Of a stretch of 64,000 bases of DNA, positions 8,352-16,655 are shown piece after piece. The notes under the pieces are model-generated. The model ran no database searches. It was not told the DNA's origin and saw only the letters and a list, made by a program, of their open reading frames with translations. A program made the translations under genes and the position numbers. Origin of the DNA: Syntrophobacter sp. SbD2 (GTDB lineage: Bacteria; Desulfobacterota; Binatia; UBA9968); NCBI GenBank assembly GCA_945889495.1, contig CAMDBU010000008.1, positions 1 through 64,000 on the forward strand, read 5' to 3'. Each line of letters opens with the position of its first letter. Position 1 is the stretch's first letter.

Positions 8352-8526
8352 CCATTGCATTCACCAGACGGCAAGAAGCGCGAGCGGCGCTGACGCGGCA
8401 AGCTTTGGTGGGCCGCTGGTGATGCAGGTCGTTAACCCCCAGGATTGAATTGATTTCTCCATCAACTCAAATCTAACCAATCTCTTTTTCTTTCGCCGCG
8501 CTTTGCTTCGGTGATGCGTTTCGCGA

Positions 8527-8607
8527 CTACGCCTCGTCCAATTCCGGATAATGGTGGAAGATGCCGTGCTCGTTGAACGCCAATCGGCGCGGCGATCTTA
8601 GACTGGC
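8527..8607 (-). pseudogene. Glutathione S-transferase C-terminal remnant
   Basis: The minus strand reads SPRRLAFNEHGIFHHYPELD then EA and a TAG stop at 8529-8527. This is almost the same as the C-terminus of the GST at 9286-10008 (SPRRLAFNENGIFRHYPELD). Nothing upstream in frame matches the rest of a GST, so this is the tail of a second copy whose body is lost. It lies beside the AT-rich island, suggesting the insertion or an associated deletion removed the gene. The rest of 8352-8649 shows no other feature. Confidence 0.75.
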
Positions 8608-8649
8608 GCAGACGCGGATTTTTCCCGTGCTATCAAGTATTTCTGGACG

Positions 8650-9153
8650 CTAGCGTGCGGCCTGTTTAATCGCGTCCCGCAGATAGCGGAGCGTCAGGGT
8701 CGTGAAGGCGATCATGTTGGGTTCTCGGTCCGGTAGGCCTGTCTCCTGCACGTCGACGCGCGTTATCGGACCGGAGACGCAGATCGTCGTGCGGCCGGGC
8801 GGCAATCCGGAGCGGCCGCGGGTGGGTCCGGCGAGGCCGGATTCGGCGATGCACCATGTGGCGCCCAGGCGCTGGCGCATGGCGGCGGCGATGGCTGTGA
8901 TCATCTCCGGCGTAGTGCCGCGATAGTTCTCAAACATCGATGCCGGCACGCCCACCAGCGCCGTGCGCGAGCCCAAGGTGTAGAGCACGCCGCCGCCGGC
9001 GTAGTACTTGGACGCGCCGGCCACCCACAGCAGCGCGGCGGATACGAGGCCTCCGGTAGTGGACTCCGCCACGCAAACCGTCTCGCCGCGCTCGGTCAGC
9101 AAGGCGGCGATCTCGTTGGCAAGGTCTTTCTGTTCGTCGGTAAGAAAAGACAT
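8650..9153 (-). CDS. CinA C-terminal domain protein (PncC-like amidohydrolase)
   Basis: A 167-residue stand-alone CinA C-terminal domain, the family of nicotinamide-nucleotide amidohydrolase PncC, which converts NMN to nicotinate mononucleotide. Start at ATG 9153 with GGAGGC upstream. Family landmarks are VCVAESTTGGLVSAALL (residues about 27-43), ASKYYAGGGVLYT and the late AESGLAGP followed by SGLPPG. The typical cell-wide role is pyridine nucleotide salvage. The gene lies between a GST and a GST remnant and need not be functionally linked to them. Confidence 0.85.
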   Translation of the reverse strand: MSFLTDEQKDLANEIAALLTERGETVCVAESTTGGLVSAALLWVAGASKYYAGGGVLYTLGSRTALVGVPASMFENYRGTTPEMITAIAAAMRQRLGATWCIAESGLAGPTRGRSGLPPGRTTICVSGPITRVDVQETGLPDREPNMIAFTTLTLRYLRDAIKQAAR

Positions 9154-9285
9154 GGGCGCCTCCGTGGGATTCTTAACTTGCGCTGGTGTCACATTGGCAC
9201 CGCGATATTTGTCACTCCGTAAATTCAGTGCCAACCAATCATTTTTGCTGCGCCCGGTTTTCGCGTCAGCATTGCCGACCGCTAC

Positions 9286-10008
9286 CTACGCTTCATCCAG
9301 CTCGGGGTAATGACGGAATATGCCGTTCTCGTTGAACGCCAAGCGGCGCGGCGAGGCGAGATATTTCTTGATGCGCGGGCGGGACATGACTTTGTCGTGC
9401 AACGCGACCACGCGCGGGCAGGAGGGCTCGACTTTGGCCATGGCGCGGGGAAAGGCGTAGCGCAGACCTTCGACCATTTGAAACAGCGATAGGTCGGTGT
9501 AGCAAATCTTTCTGCCGAGCAGGTAGGGGCGCGCGTTGCCGTTCTGGGTCAAAATCTTTTCGTAGTAGCCCATGAACTTCGGAATGCGTTGGGAAGTGAA
9601 GAACGCCGAGCGCTTCTTGGCTTCCTCCTTCTGCTCTTCATAATAAAGCGCGTTGGCGATCGGATGGTGCGTCGCGCCGACCTCGGCGACCCAGTCGGTG
9701 ATGGTCAGTTGCAACTGATGCACCCACAGCCGGCTGGCTTGATCTTTCGGCACTAGTCCCAGACGCGGTCCGAGGAACTGTAAAATATTGGCGGTCTGGC
9801 CGATCATCAGTTTGCCGGCCTTCAAGAACGGCGGCGCGAAGGATGGATGCTCGACGGTCGGATCTTCGAGTATCTTCACGATGCCGGGGCGGCCGAAGGC
9901 CGGATCGCGGGCGACATCGACATAGTCGGCGCCGGCGTCTTCGAGAGCCAGGCGAACGAATTCGCCGCGGCCCTGGATCGATGGTTGGTAGTAAAGTTCG
10001 TAGCGCAT
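9286..10008 (-). CDS. Glutathione S-transferase (sigma/GST-like)
   Basis: A 240-residue GST starting at ATG 10008 with AAGGAG upstream; the codons between 10071 and 10008 translate a CGTTTTCGTGATCG-type repeat and are rejected. The N-terminus MRYELYYQPSIQGRGEFVRL has the catalytic Tyr of sigma-type GSTs, followed by APPFLKAGKLMIGQTANIL for glutathione binding. The helical domain holds GRKICYTDLSLFQMVEGLRY. Its C-terminus is duplicated as the remnant at 8527-8607. It probably detoxifies electrophiles. Confidence 0.85.
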   Translation of the reverse strand: MRYELYYQPSIQGRGEFVRLALEDAGADYVDVARDPAFGRPGIVKILEDPTVEHPSFAPPFLKAGKLMIGQTANILQFLGPRLGLVPKDQASRLWVHQLQLTITDWVAEVGATHHPIANALYYEEQKEEAKKRSAFFTSQRIPKFMGYYEKILTQNGNARPYLLGRKICYTDLSLFQMVEGLRYAFPRAMAKVEPSCPRVVALHDKVMSRPRIKKYLASPRRLAFNENGIFRHYPELDEA

Positions 10009-10076
10009 TTTGGGCTCCTTCGTTTTCGTTTTCGTGATCGTGGCTCGTGCTCGTTTTCGGAATCGTCGCAATTTAT

Positions 10077-11045
10077 TCAGCGCGGCGCTAGCTTGTCGAT
10101 CGCCCCGCTGGTCTCCATTGCTCTGAGCAAGCTGTTATCGAAAATTCCCTTCACGTCTACTTTCGGCAGCGGCGGGCCTTGGGCCTGCATGGCGTCGATG
10201 GTGGCGCGGGCCGAAATTTCGTCGACGTAGGGGATGCGCGGCAAATCGCCGGCCATTTCGTCGTAAAATCGATTGAGCACTTCCGGGTCGCGCTGGCGTG
10301 TGTATTTGGCGATCACTTTGATGGTCGCTTCTTTTTGCGTGCGCACGGCGTGCAGCCCTTCGATGTAACCGCGCAGGAAGGCCTCGCTGCTATCGCGCCG
10401 TTCGCGTAAAAATCTTTTGGTGATGCCGCTGACGGTTATCAATTGGCGGATGCCGAGATCGCGGATCGCGCTGAAGCTGCGCAGCCCCTGTTTCTCGGCG
10501 GCGAACGTGTTGGGCGCGGTGAGGATGGTCGCGGCGGCTTGTTTGCGCAGCACGGCGGCGGCGCGCTCGGGCTGGCCGGCGGTGCCGAACTGGACGAACT
10601 GCACTTCGTCCTTGCGGATGCCGACCTTCTCCAAGACTTTCAACATGTAGCCGTAGGTCGGGCTGGTGGGATCGAGGGCGAGCCGTTTGCCGCGCAGCTC
10701 TTCGATCTTGGTAATGCTCGGATCGGTGATGATCACGTAATGGTTAACCGTGTTGTATTGGGTGGCGATGAAGACGCCGTCGCCGCCGCCGGAAACCAGC
10801 CGAATCAAACCTTCGGCGCCGCCTTGATAGGCTTGAATCTCGCCCGAGGTGAGCGCTGAAAGCATGACGCGATTGCCCTGGATATAAAGGATCTTGACGT
10901 CAACGCCATGCCTGGCGAATAGGCCGAGGTCATGGGCAACCCAGAGCGGCGCGAAGCTGCCGCTGATCGCCGAATAGGCGACGGCCATGGAGGGAAGTTT
11001 TCTTTCTTGCGCGCTGGCTTGGTTCACGGCGCAAATCAGTAACAA
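10077..11045 (-). CDS. ABC-type solute-binding protein, NMT1/SsuA-like
   Basis: A 322-residue secreted binding protein. No ATG is available; the TTG at 11045 opens a signal peptide LLICAVNQASAQE. A start further up would run into the palindrome at 11085-11110. Family features are PLWVAHDLGLFARHGVDVKI and LRGKRLALDPTSPTYGYM. The ending TSGAIDKLAPR parallels the other NMT1 proteins of the window. No permease is adjacent. The true start remains uncertain. Confidence 0.8.
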   Translation of the reverse strand: MLLICAVNQASAQERKLPSMAVAYSAISGSFAPLWVAHDLGLFARHGVDVKILYIQGNRVMLSALTSGEIQAYQGGAEGLIRLVSGGGDGVFIATQYNTVNHYVIITDPSITKIEELRGKRLALDPTSPTYGYMLKVLEKVGIRKDEVQFVQFGTAGQPERAAAVLRKQAAATILTAPNTFAAEKQGLRSFSAIRDLGIRQLITVSGITKRFLRERRDSSEAFLRGYIEGLHAVRTQKEATIKVIAKYTRQRDPEVLNRFYDEMAGDLPRIPYVDEISARATIDAMQAQGPPLPKVDVKGIFDNSLLRAMETSGAIDKLAPR

Positions 11046-11084
11046 CGGTAAGATCGATTGTACGACGAAGGCTCGAAGGTGTTT

Positions 11085-11110
11085 GTGGGCGAAAGATTTT
11101 TCGCCCCTAC
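11085..11110. repeat. Palindrome of the GTAGGGGCG family
   Basis: An inverted repeat pairing GGGCGAAAGAT with TTTTTCGCCC and ending in CCCCTAC. It shares the terminal GTAGGGGCG word with hairpins at 13542, 29488, 33000 and 33600. It lies just upstream of the binding-protein gene at 10077-11045. Confidence 0.65.
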
Positions 11111-11184
11111 GGCCCGTTTGGCACCTGTTGTCATCCTAGGCGAAACATAGCTTCCGCAGCGAGATAGCTTTTTCATCAACCTGC

Positions 11185-12297
11185 CTACTTCAATATTTTC
11201 CGCGCGAACTCGCCGGCCGGTTCGCGCCAGTTCTGGATCACGTCTTCGCCGTAGAAGCGGCGCTTTTCAAATTCTTCCGGCGTGGTGATGTCTTTTGCCG
11301 CCGGCGTGTTGTGGCGCGCCAGCCATTTGGTATCAACGTCGAAGCGGCGGCTACCCTGAGTGAGAGCGCGGCCGTAGAGCTCCTGGCCTTCCTTACTGAG
11401 CAGCCAATTCAAATAGACTTTGGCGGCGTTGGGGTGGGGCGAGTTGGCCATCATGCCGACGGTGCCGAAGCCGTTACTGCCGTTCAAGCCCTCTTTGAGA
11501 TTGAGCAGCAGTTTGATCGGCAGGCCATTTTTCAAATAGGGCTCCATGAAGCGCTGCGCCACCGCCAGCGCGATGGCGATGTTGCCGCGCGCCAGGGCGA
11601 CGGCGATCTGTTGGCCGTCGCGGTGTATATACAGCTGCTGATCGGCGAGCTTCTGGAGAAACTCTTTCCCCTTGGCGCGCATCAGATAGCCCCACAGTCC
11701 TTGGCCGGCGCTCGCCACGCGTGGCTCGAACATGCCGATCTTGCCCTTCCACTTGGGCTGCAAGAGGTCCTCGTAGGAAGTGATCTCGTTGGGTTTCACC
11801 AAGTCGGTGTTGTAAAACGGCGGCACGGTGAAATCGGCGGAGAACGAATAAATGAAGCGGTTGGTCTTGAGATTGTCTTCCCACATATGGCCGCCCCACC
11901 ATTGCTTGGGGTCTTTGACTTCGGGCAGGACGATCTGGTCCATGAACGGCACCAGCATGTTGTCGTTCTTGAGCGGCTGCAAGGTGCCAGAGCCGCCGTG
12001 CAAAACGTCAAAAAATTTCACGCCGGCTTTGAATTCCGAGATCGCCCGGTTGGCATTCTGCGGCCCCGGCGCCGAGAGCAGTTCCAACTCAATGCCGAAG
12101 CGGCTTTCGAAGGTCTCTTTGAACTGCCGGCGCAGCACCGCCGTCGGTGGCCCACCGACGACAACTTTGCCTTCCTTCTTGGCCGCCTCGACGAGACGGC
12201 GCCATTCGTCTTGGGCGTCAGCGGCGCGGGCGCTGTCGATGCCGGTGAGACATAGAAGGAGAATTAAGAAATTAACTTTCAAGCGCCAACGCATCAT
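11185..12297 (-). CDS. Extracellular solute-binding protein, family 1 (iron/spermidine type)
   Basis: About 370 residues from ATG 12297 (a second ATG follows immediately; GAGGAAA upstream). Signal peptide FLILLLCLTGIDSARAA. Family-1 binding protein features are RLVEAAKKEGKVVVGG, FDVLHGGSGTLQPL, an FTVPPFYNTDLVKP central strand and SPHPNAAKVYLNWLLSKEGQ near the C-terminus. Relatives bind ferric iron, spermidine, phosphonates or organic acids. No permease or ATPase is adjacent. It is divergent from the TctC-like gene at 12448, sharing an upstream region of about 150 bp. Confidence 0.85.
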   Translation of the reverse strand: MMRWRLKVNFLILLLCLTGIDSARAADAQDEWRRLVEAAKKEGKVVVGGPPTAVLRRQFKETFESRFGIELELLSAPGPQNANRAISEFKAGVKFFDVLHGGSGTLQPLKNDNMLVPFMDQIVLPEVKDPKQWWGGHMWEDNLKTNRFIYSFSADFTVPPFYNTDLVKPNEITSYEDLLQPKWKGKIGMFEPRVASAGQGLWGYLMRAKGKEFLQKLADQQLYIHRDGQQIAVALARGNIAIALAVAQRFMEPYLKNGLPIKLLLNLKEGLNGSNGFGTVGMMANSPHPNAAKVYLNWLLSKEGQELYGRALTQGSRRFDVDTKWLARHNTPAAKDITTPEEFEKRRFYGEDVIQNWREPAGEFARKILK

Positions 12298-12447
12298 GCC
12301 AAAAATTTCCTCGCGACCGATTTCCCAAAACCCAGGTGAGATTGTGGGTTGCTGATTTGAATAGCTTAGTTTCGCTGAGGAAGTCAAAGTGGCTAGTGGA
12401 CATTTTCTCCGGCCTGGAGTACGGCACTAGAGAGCGGAGGAGAACAT

Positions 12448-13482
12448 ATGCAGGTACTCGTTTGGTTGCTGTTACTAACCCTGACCGCAGCGCCGGCTTT
12501 CGCCCAGGCGCCGTTTTATCAAGAAAAGACGATCACGGTGATACTCGGCGGACCGCCGGCCGGATCAGCCGACCTGCGCACCAGGGCGGTGACCAATATT
12601 CTGCGCAAGCATATTCCCGGCAATCCGACCATCGTCATTCAGCATATGGGCGGCGGCGGCGGCCGCCAGGCGGCCAATCATGTTTTCAAAGTCGCCAAGC
12701 CCGATGGCCTGACCGTCGGCAGCATGGGCGCGGCGCTGGTGGCCAACGCGGTGTTGGGCGAGCCCGGCGTGCAGTATGACATCGATAAGTTTACTTATCT
12801 CGGTACGCCGGATAGCTTGCAGCACTATCTGTTTATTACGCACCGGGACGCCGGCGTGGGCAGCCTCGACAAGTTGCGCACGACCGCGGGGGTGCGCATC
12901 GCCAGCCAGTCGGTGGGTCACCCGATCTATATCACCGGGCGGGTTTTCGCTTATCTCCTGGGTATGAAAGAGCCGAGATTTGTCGTCGGATTTACCGGCC
13001 CCGAGATCGACGTAGCTCTGGTCCAGCGCGAAGTCGACTCTCGGGTCACCACCGGTGACACACTGATGCGGCGCAACCGCGACTTATTGGACAATGGGCT
13101 GGTGGACGTCCATGCCAGCATCGAGATCCCTAAAGGCGAACGTAATCCGCGATTCGCCCAGGTGCCGGAAGCCGAGACCTTTGCCAAAACCGACCGTGAG
13201 AAAAAAATGGTCGAAATGTTTCGCGCCTTCCGCATCGCCGGGCAAAATTTTTTCCTGCCGCCGGGTGTACCCAGAGATCGAGCGCAGATTCTCGCCGACG
13301 CCATGCGTAAGACGCTCAGCGATCCCGAGTTCTTAAAAGAATATCAAAAGCTCTCCGGCGAGGAAGCCTCACCGCTGGCGGCAGAAGCGCTGGAGAAAGT
13401 CATCCGCGAGCTGCCGCGCGACGCCAATGTCGTTGAGTTGTTCAAGAAACTGGCCGGCGCCGACCCATTGCCGGCGCGGTGA
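12448..13482 (+). CDS. Tripartite tricarboxylate transporter binding protein (TctC/Bug family)
   Basis: A 344-residue periplasmic receptor with signal peptide LLLTLTAAPAFAQ and a GGAGGAG site before the ATG. The Bug fold is marked by ITVILGGPPAGSADLRTR, the GNPTIVIQHMGGGGGRQAAN segment and KVAKPDGLTVG. Family members bind carboxylates and work with TctA/TctB membrane subunits, neither of which is in the window. Unlike the three other Bug proteins here it lacks their conserved cysteine pair. Its C-terminal region is also more divergent. Confidence 0.85.
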   Translation: MQVLVWLLLLTLTAAPAFAQAPFYQEKTITVILGGPPAGSADLRTRAVTNILRKHIPGNPTIVIQHMGGGGGRQAANHVFKVAKPDGLTVGSMGAALVANAVLGEPGVQYDIDKFTYLGTPDSLQHYLFITHRDAGVGSLDKLRTTAGVRIASQSVGHPIYITGRVFAYLLGMKEPRFVVGFTGPEIDVALVQREVDSRVTTGDTLMRRNRDLLDNGLVDVHASIEIPKGERNPRFAQVPEAETFAKTDREKKMVEMFRAFRIAGQNFFLPPGVPRDRAQILADAMRKTLSDPEFLKEYQKLSGEEASPLAAEALEKVIRELPRDANVVELFKKLAGADPLPAR

Positions 13483-13520
13483 TGAACAGTCGCGATGGGT
13501 GGGAGATGGAAATACGATCT

Positions 13521-13597
13521 CACCACGAAGGCACGAAGAGGGTAGGGGCGAAAAATCTTTCGCCCCTACTATAACCCTGCGTGCCTTCGTGGTGAAA
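13521..13597. repeat. Nested double palindrome between convergent genes
   Basis: The outer stem pairs CACCACGAAGGCACGAAG with CGTGCCTTCGTGGTG (13580-13594). Inside it, 13542-13569 is a perfect palindrome GTAGGGGCGAAA/TTTCGCCCCTAC around a short centre. Two different repeat families are therefore stacked, as if one had inserted into the loop of the other. Located between convergent genes, it could also act as a bidirectional terminator. Confidence 0.75.
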
Positions 13598-13606
13598 AAT
13601 CTTCGG

Positions 13607-14530
13607 TTACCCTTTTAAAGTCTTGTTGAAGTGATCCACGGTGCGCTGCCAAGCGAGTTTGGCGGCGCCTTCGTCGTAGCGCGGCGTCGTGTCGTTATGA
13701 AAGCCGTGATTGGTTTTGGCGTAGATAAAGCCTTCGTGCTTGATGCCATTAGCCTTAAGCGCGGTTTCGTAGCCCGCCCAAGTGCCGGTGGTGTTGGGGT
13801 CCAATTCCGCATCAGCGAAATGGGCCAAAATGGCTCCTTTGATCTTTGGCACGTCCGCGGGCGCCGGCGCGCGGCCGTAAAAGGGCGCCCCAGCGGCAAG
13901 TTGCGGCACTCGTACTGCCAACTGGTTCACCATGCCACCGCCAAAACAAAAACCGACCGCTCCGAGCTTGCCGGTCGATTGAGGATGTTTTAGCAAAAAA
14001 TCGGTTGCCGCGGCAAAGTCTTCGGTAATTTTCGGGCCGTTGAGTTGCTTTTGCATTCCCAGCGCCTTTTCATCGGCTTCGGCGCCATATTTGTCGACAC
14101 TCGGGTAGCCGCCCAATGGCCAGATAGCATCGGGGGCGAACGCCATGAATCCGTTGACCGCTAAGCGGCGTGCCACGTCTTCCACATAGGGGTTCAAACC
14201 GCGATTTTCGTGAATGACAACAACGACGGGAAATTTGTCGCCGCTAGCCGGGCGCGCGAGTAAGCCGCGCATTTTCCCGTCGGTGGCGTTGCCGTTCGGT
14301 GACGAATAAAAAGTGTACTCGGCCTTGATCCGTTTGTCGTCTTTCGGCACTTGCTGTGCCCATGCGTAATTGGGCCGAAGCATGTCCCACAAAGCTGTCG
14401 CCGTGAGTCCGCCGACGGCGAATTTCGCCGCGCCGTCTAAGAACTCACGCCGGTTCACCGTGCCATGCACGTACTTGTTGAATAGACTGAGTAACTGCGG
14501 ATCGAAATCGCTGGCTTTCTTTCTGTCCAC
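13607..14530 (-). CDS. Dienelactone hydrolase family protein, probably Tat-exported
   Basis: About 307 residues. AGGAGG lies 9 bp from a GTG at 14530 and only 3 bp from a TTG at 14536, so GTG is preferred. The N-terminus has NRREFLDGAAKFAVGGLTA, a Tat-like signal. The alpha/beta-hydrolase core shows VVVIHENRGLNPYV (Glu of the DLH site), the Cys nucleophile in VGFCFGGGM, Asp in FADAELD and His in NHGFHND. Classical dienelactone hydrolase opens muconolactones in chlorocatechol degradation; the exported form's substrate is unknown. Confidence 0.85.
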   Translation of the reverse strand: MDRKKASDFDPQLLSLFNKYVHGTVNRREFLDGAAKFAVGGLTATALWDMLRPNYAWAQQVPKDDKRIKAEYTFYSSPNGNATDGKMRGLLARPASGDKFPVVVVIHENRGLNPYVEDVARRLAVNGFMAFAPDAIWPLGGYPSVDKYGAEADEKALGMQKQLNGPKITEDFAAATDFLLKHPQSTGKLGAVGFCFGGGMVNQLAVRVPQLAAGAPFYGRAPAPADVPKIKGAILAHFADAELDPNTTGTWAGYETALKANGIKHEGFIYAKTNHGFHNDTTPRYDEGAAKLAWQRTVDHFNKTLKG

Positions 14531-14607
14531 GATCAAGTTCCTCCTATCGTTAAAAGTCTTTGAAATAATCGCTGTACTGTAAGTGCGCGCTAATCGTCTT
14601 CTATCGA

Positions 14608-15291
14608 TCAGAATTGAATCATATCGAACTTTGTCAAAGTCACCTGCTGAGCCACGCCCGGCGCATTGGTAAGATGATAGGCGGTATACTGTTCGAAATA
14701 GGTATCTTCCGACGACATGCCGTCTACCGGGATAATCACTTTAAAGCCCCTGAATGCGGCTTGACTGCCGGTGGAGATCACGGCGCCATGAGCCGCGGTG
14801 CCGATAACGATTACGGTCTTGATGCCTTTATCGCGAAGGATCTTTTCCAAGTCCGTCCCGACAAATTTGTCGGCGGGTGCCCGCACGAGGGGTTCACCGG
14901 CGATAGGGGCCACTTCTGGGAAAATATCGGCGGGCGTCGATGATGTCGTGTAGCTGTATATAACCGATACGCCCTTGGTCCTGGCTTGAGTCAAGAAAGC
15001 TTGAATCTTGGGCACGGAGGCGACGCAGCGCGGCCGCCGTTCGTTATTGCAAGTCTGTTTTACGATATCCAATACAAGATAAGCGGTTGATTTAGGATCG
15101 TCGATCTTAACCGGCTTCAACTCCGGCGCCTTAGGCGCTTGCACGCTCGCCCACTCGTCGATGATCGTCTTCGACTGGGCGAACGACGCAACGGAGTAGA
15201 ACAAAGTCGCTGCTAACGACAGGAAAATTATTTCAACTATCCGGATTGAACGATCTTTCCGAAATGGTAGATGGCTCACGGAATTCTCCAT
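14608..15291 (-). CDS. Isochorismatase-like hydrolase, exported, lacking the catalytic Cys
   Basis: About 227 residues from ATG 15291, with a membrane-type signal FLSLAATLFYSVASFAQ. The cysteine-hydrolase fold is visible: Asp in AYLVLDIV and Lys in APADKFVGTDLEKIL occupy the usual triad positions. At the nucleophile position the protein reads GTAAHGAVISTGSQAA, with Ala where active members have Cys. It may be non-hydrolytic or use another mechanism. It faces the hypothetical gene at 15452 divergently. Confidence 0.75.
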   Translation of the reverse strand: MENSVSHLPFRKDRSIRIVEIIFLSLAATLFYSVASFAQSKTIIDEWASVQAPKAPELKPVKIDDPKSTAYLVLDIVKQTCNNERRPRCVASVPKIQAFLTQARTKGVSVIYSYTTSSTPADIFPEVAPIAGEPLVRAPADKFVGTDLEKILRDKGIKTVIVIGTAAHGAVISTGSQAAFRGFKVIIPVDGMSSEDTYFEQYTAYHLTNAPGVAQQVTLTKFDMIQF

Positions 15292-15451
15292 GTTTGTTGT
15301 TACCAAAAAAATTATCGTTGTGCCCGTATTGTCCGACCGGAGTCGCCAGTGCATCAATGCTTGGTGATTTTGTCCAGAAGGTAACCTAACGAATAGTTTA
15401 GTCAATACACCTTATCGGGTATTCCTGTAAGTGCTCTTTTGGGGAAAGGCC

Positions 15452-15928
15452 ATGGTTGAGCCGGAAATTAAATCGGCTATTGTCGTCTCCATGGCGAAGG
15501 AACCTTTCGATAGTCCGCCGGCGCAGGCGGATGGGCTTCGCCGTTCACTGCTTGATCTCCACGACGCGCTGTTGCGTCTGCACAAAGTTTTGATCGAGTC
15601 CGAGCGACTGGTCTACGAACGCGAGGTCGCGCCGATCCGTTCGCCGAGCCATTTTTTTCAGCTGCTCACCGGCGATCCCTATTTCGCCTGGCTGCGGCCG
15701 GTCTCGCAGCTGATCGTCGCCATTGATGAAACCATGGACGATAAGGAAGGTCTTACCGGCGCCAGCGTCGACGCGGTGATGCGCCAGGCGGTGTTCCTAC
15801 TGATGCCGGCCGAGAGCGCCGGCGAATTCGGCGCCCGCTACGTCGCCGCCCTACAACGCGACCCGCGCGTCGTGCTCAGCCACGCCCAAGTGGCCAAGCG
15901 CATCGGCTCGGGGGCGGCGGCGACGTGA
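15452..15928 (+). CDS. Conserved hypothetical protein, helical
   Basis: About 158 residues from ATG 15452 (an upstream start at 15431 is possible). The central part, RSLLDLHDALLRLHKVLIES and the segment SPSHFFQLLTGDPYFAWLRP, looks like a compact helical domain that I have a sense of seeing in other proteobacterial hypotheticals, but no name can be given. No signal or membrane segment. It stands alone with the CACAGAG palindrome just downstream. Confidence 0.65.
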   Translation: MVEPEIKSAIVVSMAKEPFDSPPAQADGLRRSLLDLHDALLRLHKVLIESERLVYEREVAPIRSPSHFFQLLTGDPYFAWLRPVSQLIVAIDETMDDKEGLTGASVDAVMRQAVFLLMPAESAGEFGARYVAALQRDPRVVLSHAQVAKRIGSGAAAT

Positions 15929-15971
15929 AGTGGCGTGGACGGTGGACCGGTAGCGTTTAGTTGCTCGGATT

Positions 15972-16070
<99 letters not shown>

Positions 16071-16114
16071 ACAATCCCCTTCCGAACTCCTCGCTGCCAC
16101 CGCTAGTTCACTTT

Positions 16115-16498
16115 TCACAGTCGGAATCGCCGGATGCCGTCCACCAGCCGTTTGACGTTGAAGTTGATCAGAAGCCCTTTGCCGATCGATGCGAGTTTCA
16201 TATACGTGAGCAATTGCGCTTCGTGAATCGGCAAGGTCTTTTCGATGCTCTTCAGTTCGATGATGACCTGCTCATCGACCAGCAGGTCGATTCTAAATCC
16301 GCAGTCCAGTTGAACCTCTTTGTATTCGATGGCGACAGGAACTTGCAGGCGAAAAGGAAGATCGTTGAGAGAAAGTTCGCGCGCCAAGCACTGCTCGTAG
16401 GCCGATTCGAGCAGACCCGGCCCGAGCGCGCGATGGACTTCGATGGCGCAGCCGATGATTTTTCCCGTCAAGGCGTCGCTGGTTGCTTGGGGGGTCAT
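16115..16498 (-). CDS. GxxExxY family protein
   Basis: A 127-residue protein from ATG 16498; the upstream codons to 16564 only translate the palindrome. The name-giving motif appears in LGPGLLESAYEQCLARE. Later strands read DCGFRIDLLVDEQVIIELKS, with Asp and Glu-x-Lys spaced as in PD-(D/E)xK nucleases. It ends NFNVKRLVDGIRRFRL. The function is unknown; a nuclease-like role is an inference from the fold signature. It lies precisely between two copies of the CACAGAG palindrome, with 44 and 40 bp gaps. Confidence 0.85.
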   Translation of the reverse strand: MTPQATSDALTGKIIGCAIEVHRALGPGLLESAYEQCLARELSLNDLPFRLQVPVAIEYKEVQLDCGFRIDLLVDEQVIIELKSIEKTLPIHEAQLLTYMKLASIGKGLLINFNVKRLVDGIRRFRL

Positions 16499-16538
16499 GT
16501 GGATAATGGTCTCGTTTGGCGACAACGCGTTCGGATTA

Positions 16539-16632
<94 letters not shown>

Positions 16633-16655
16633 AAAATCCGAATTCTGAATGTCTA

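Noticed and set aside
11311-12255. Plus-strand ORF of 314 codons opposite a binding-protein gene
   Set aside because: Mirror image of the minus-strand gene; no ribosome site, no recognisable fold, while the minus frame has a signal peptide and family motifs.
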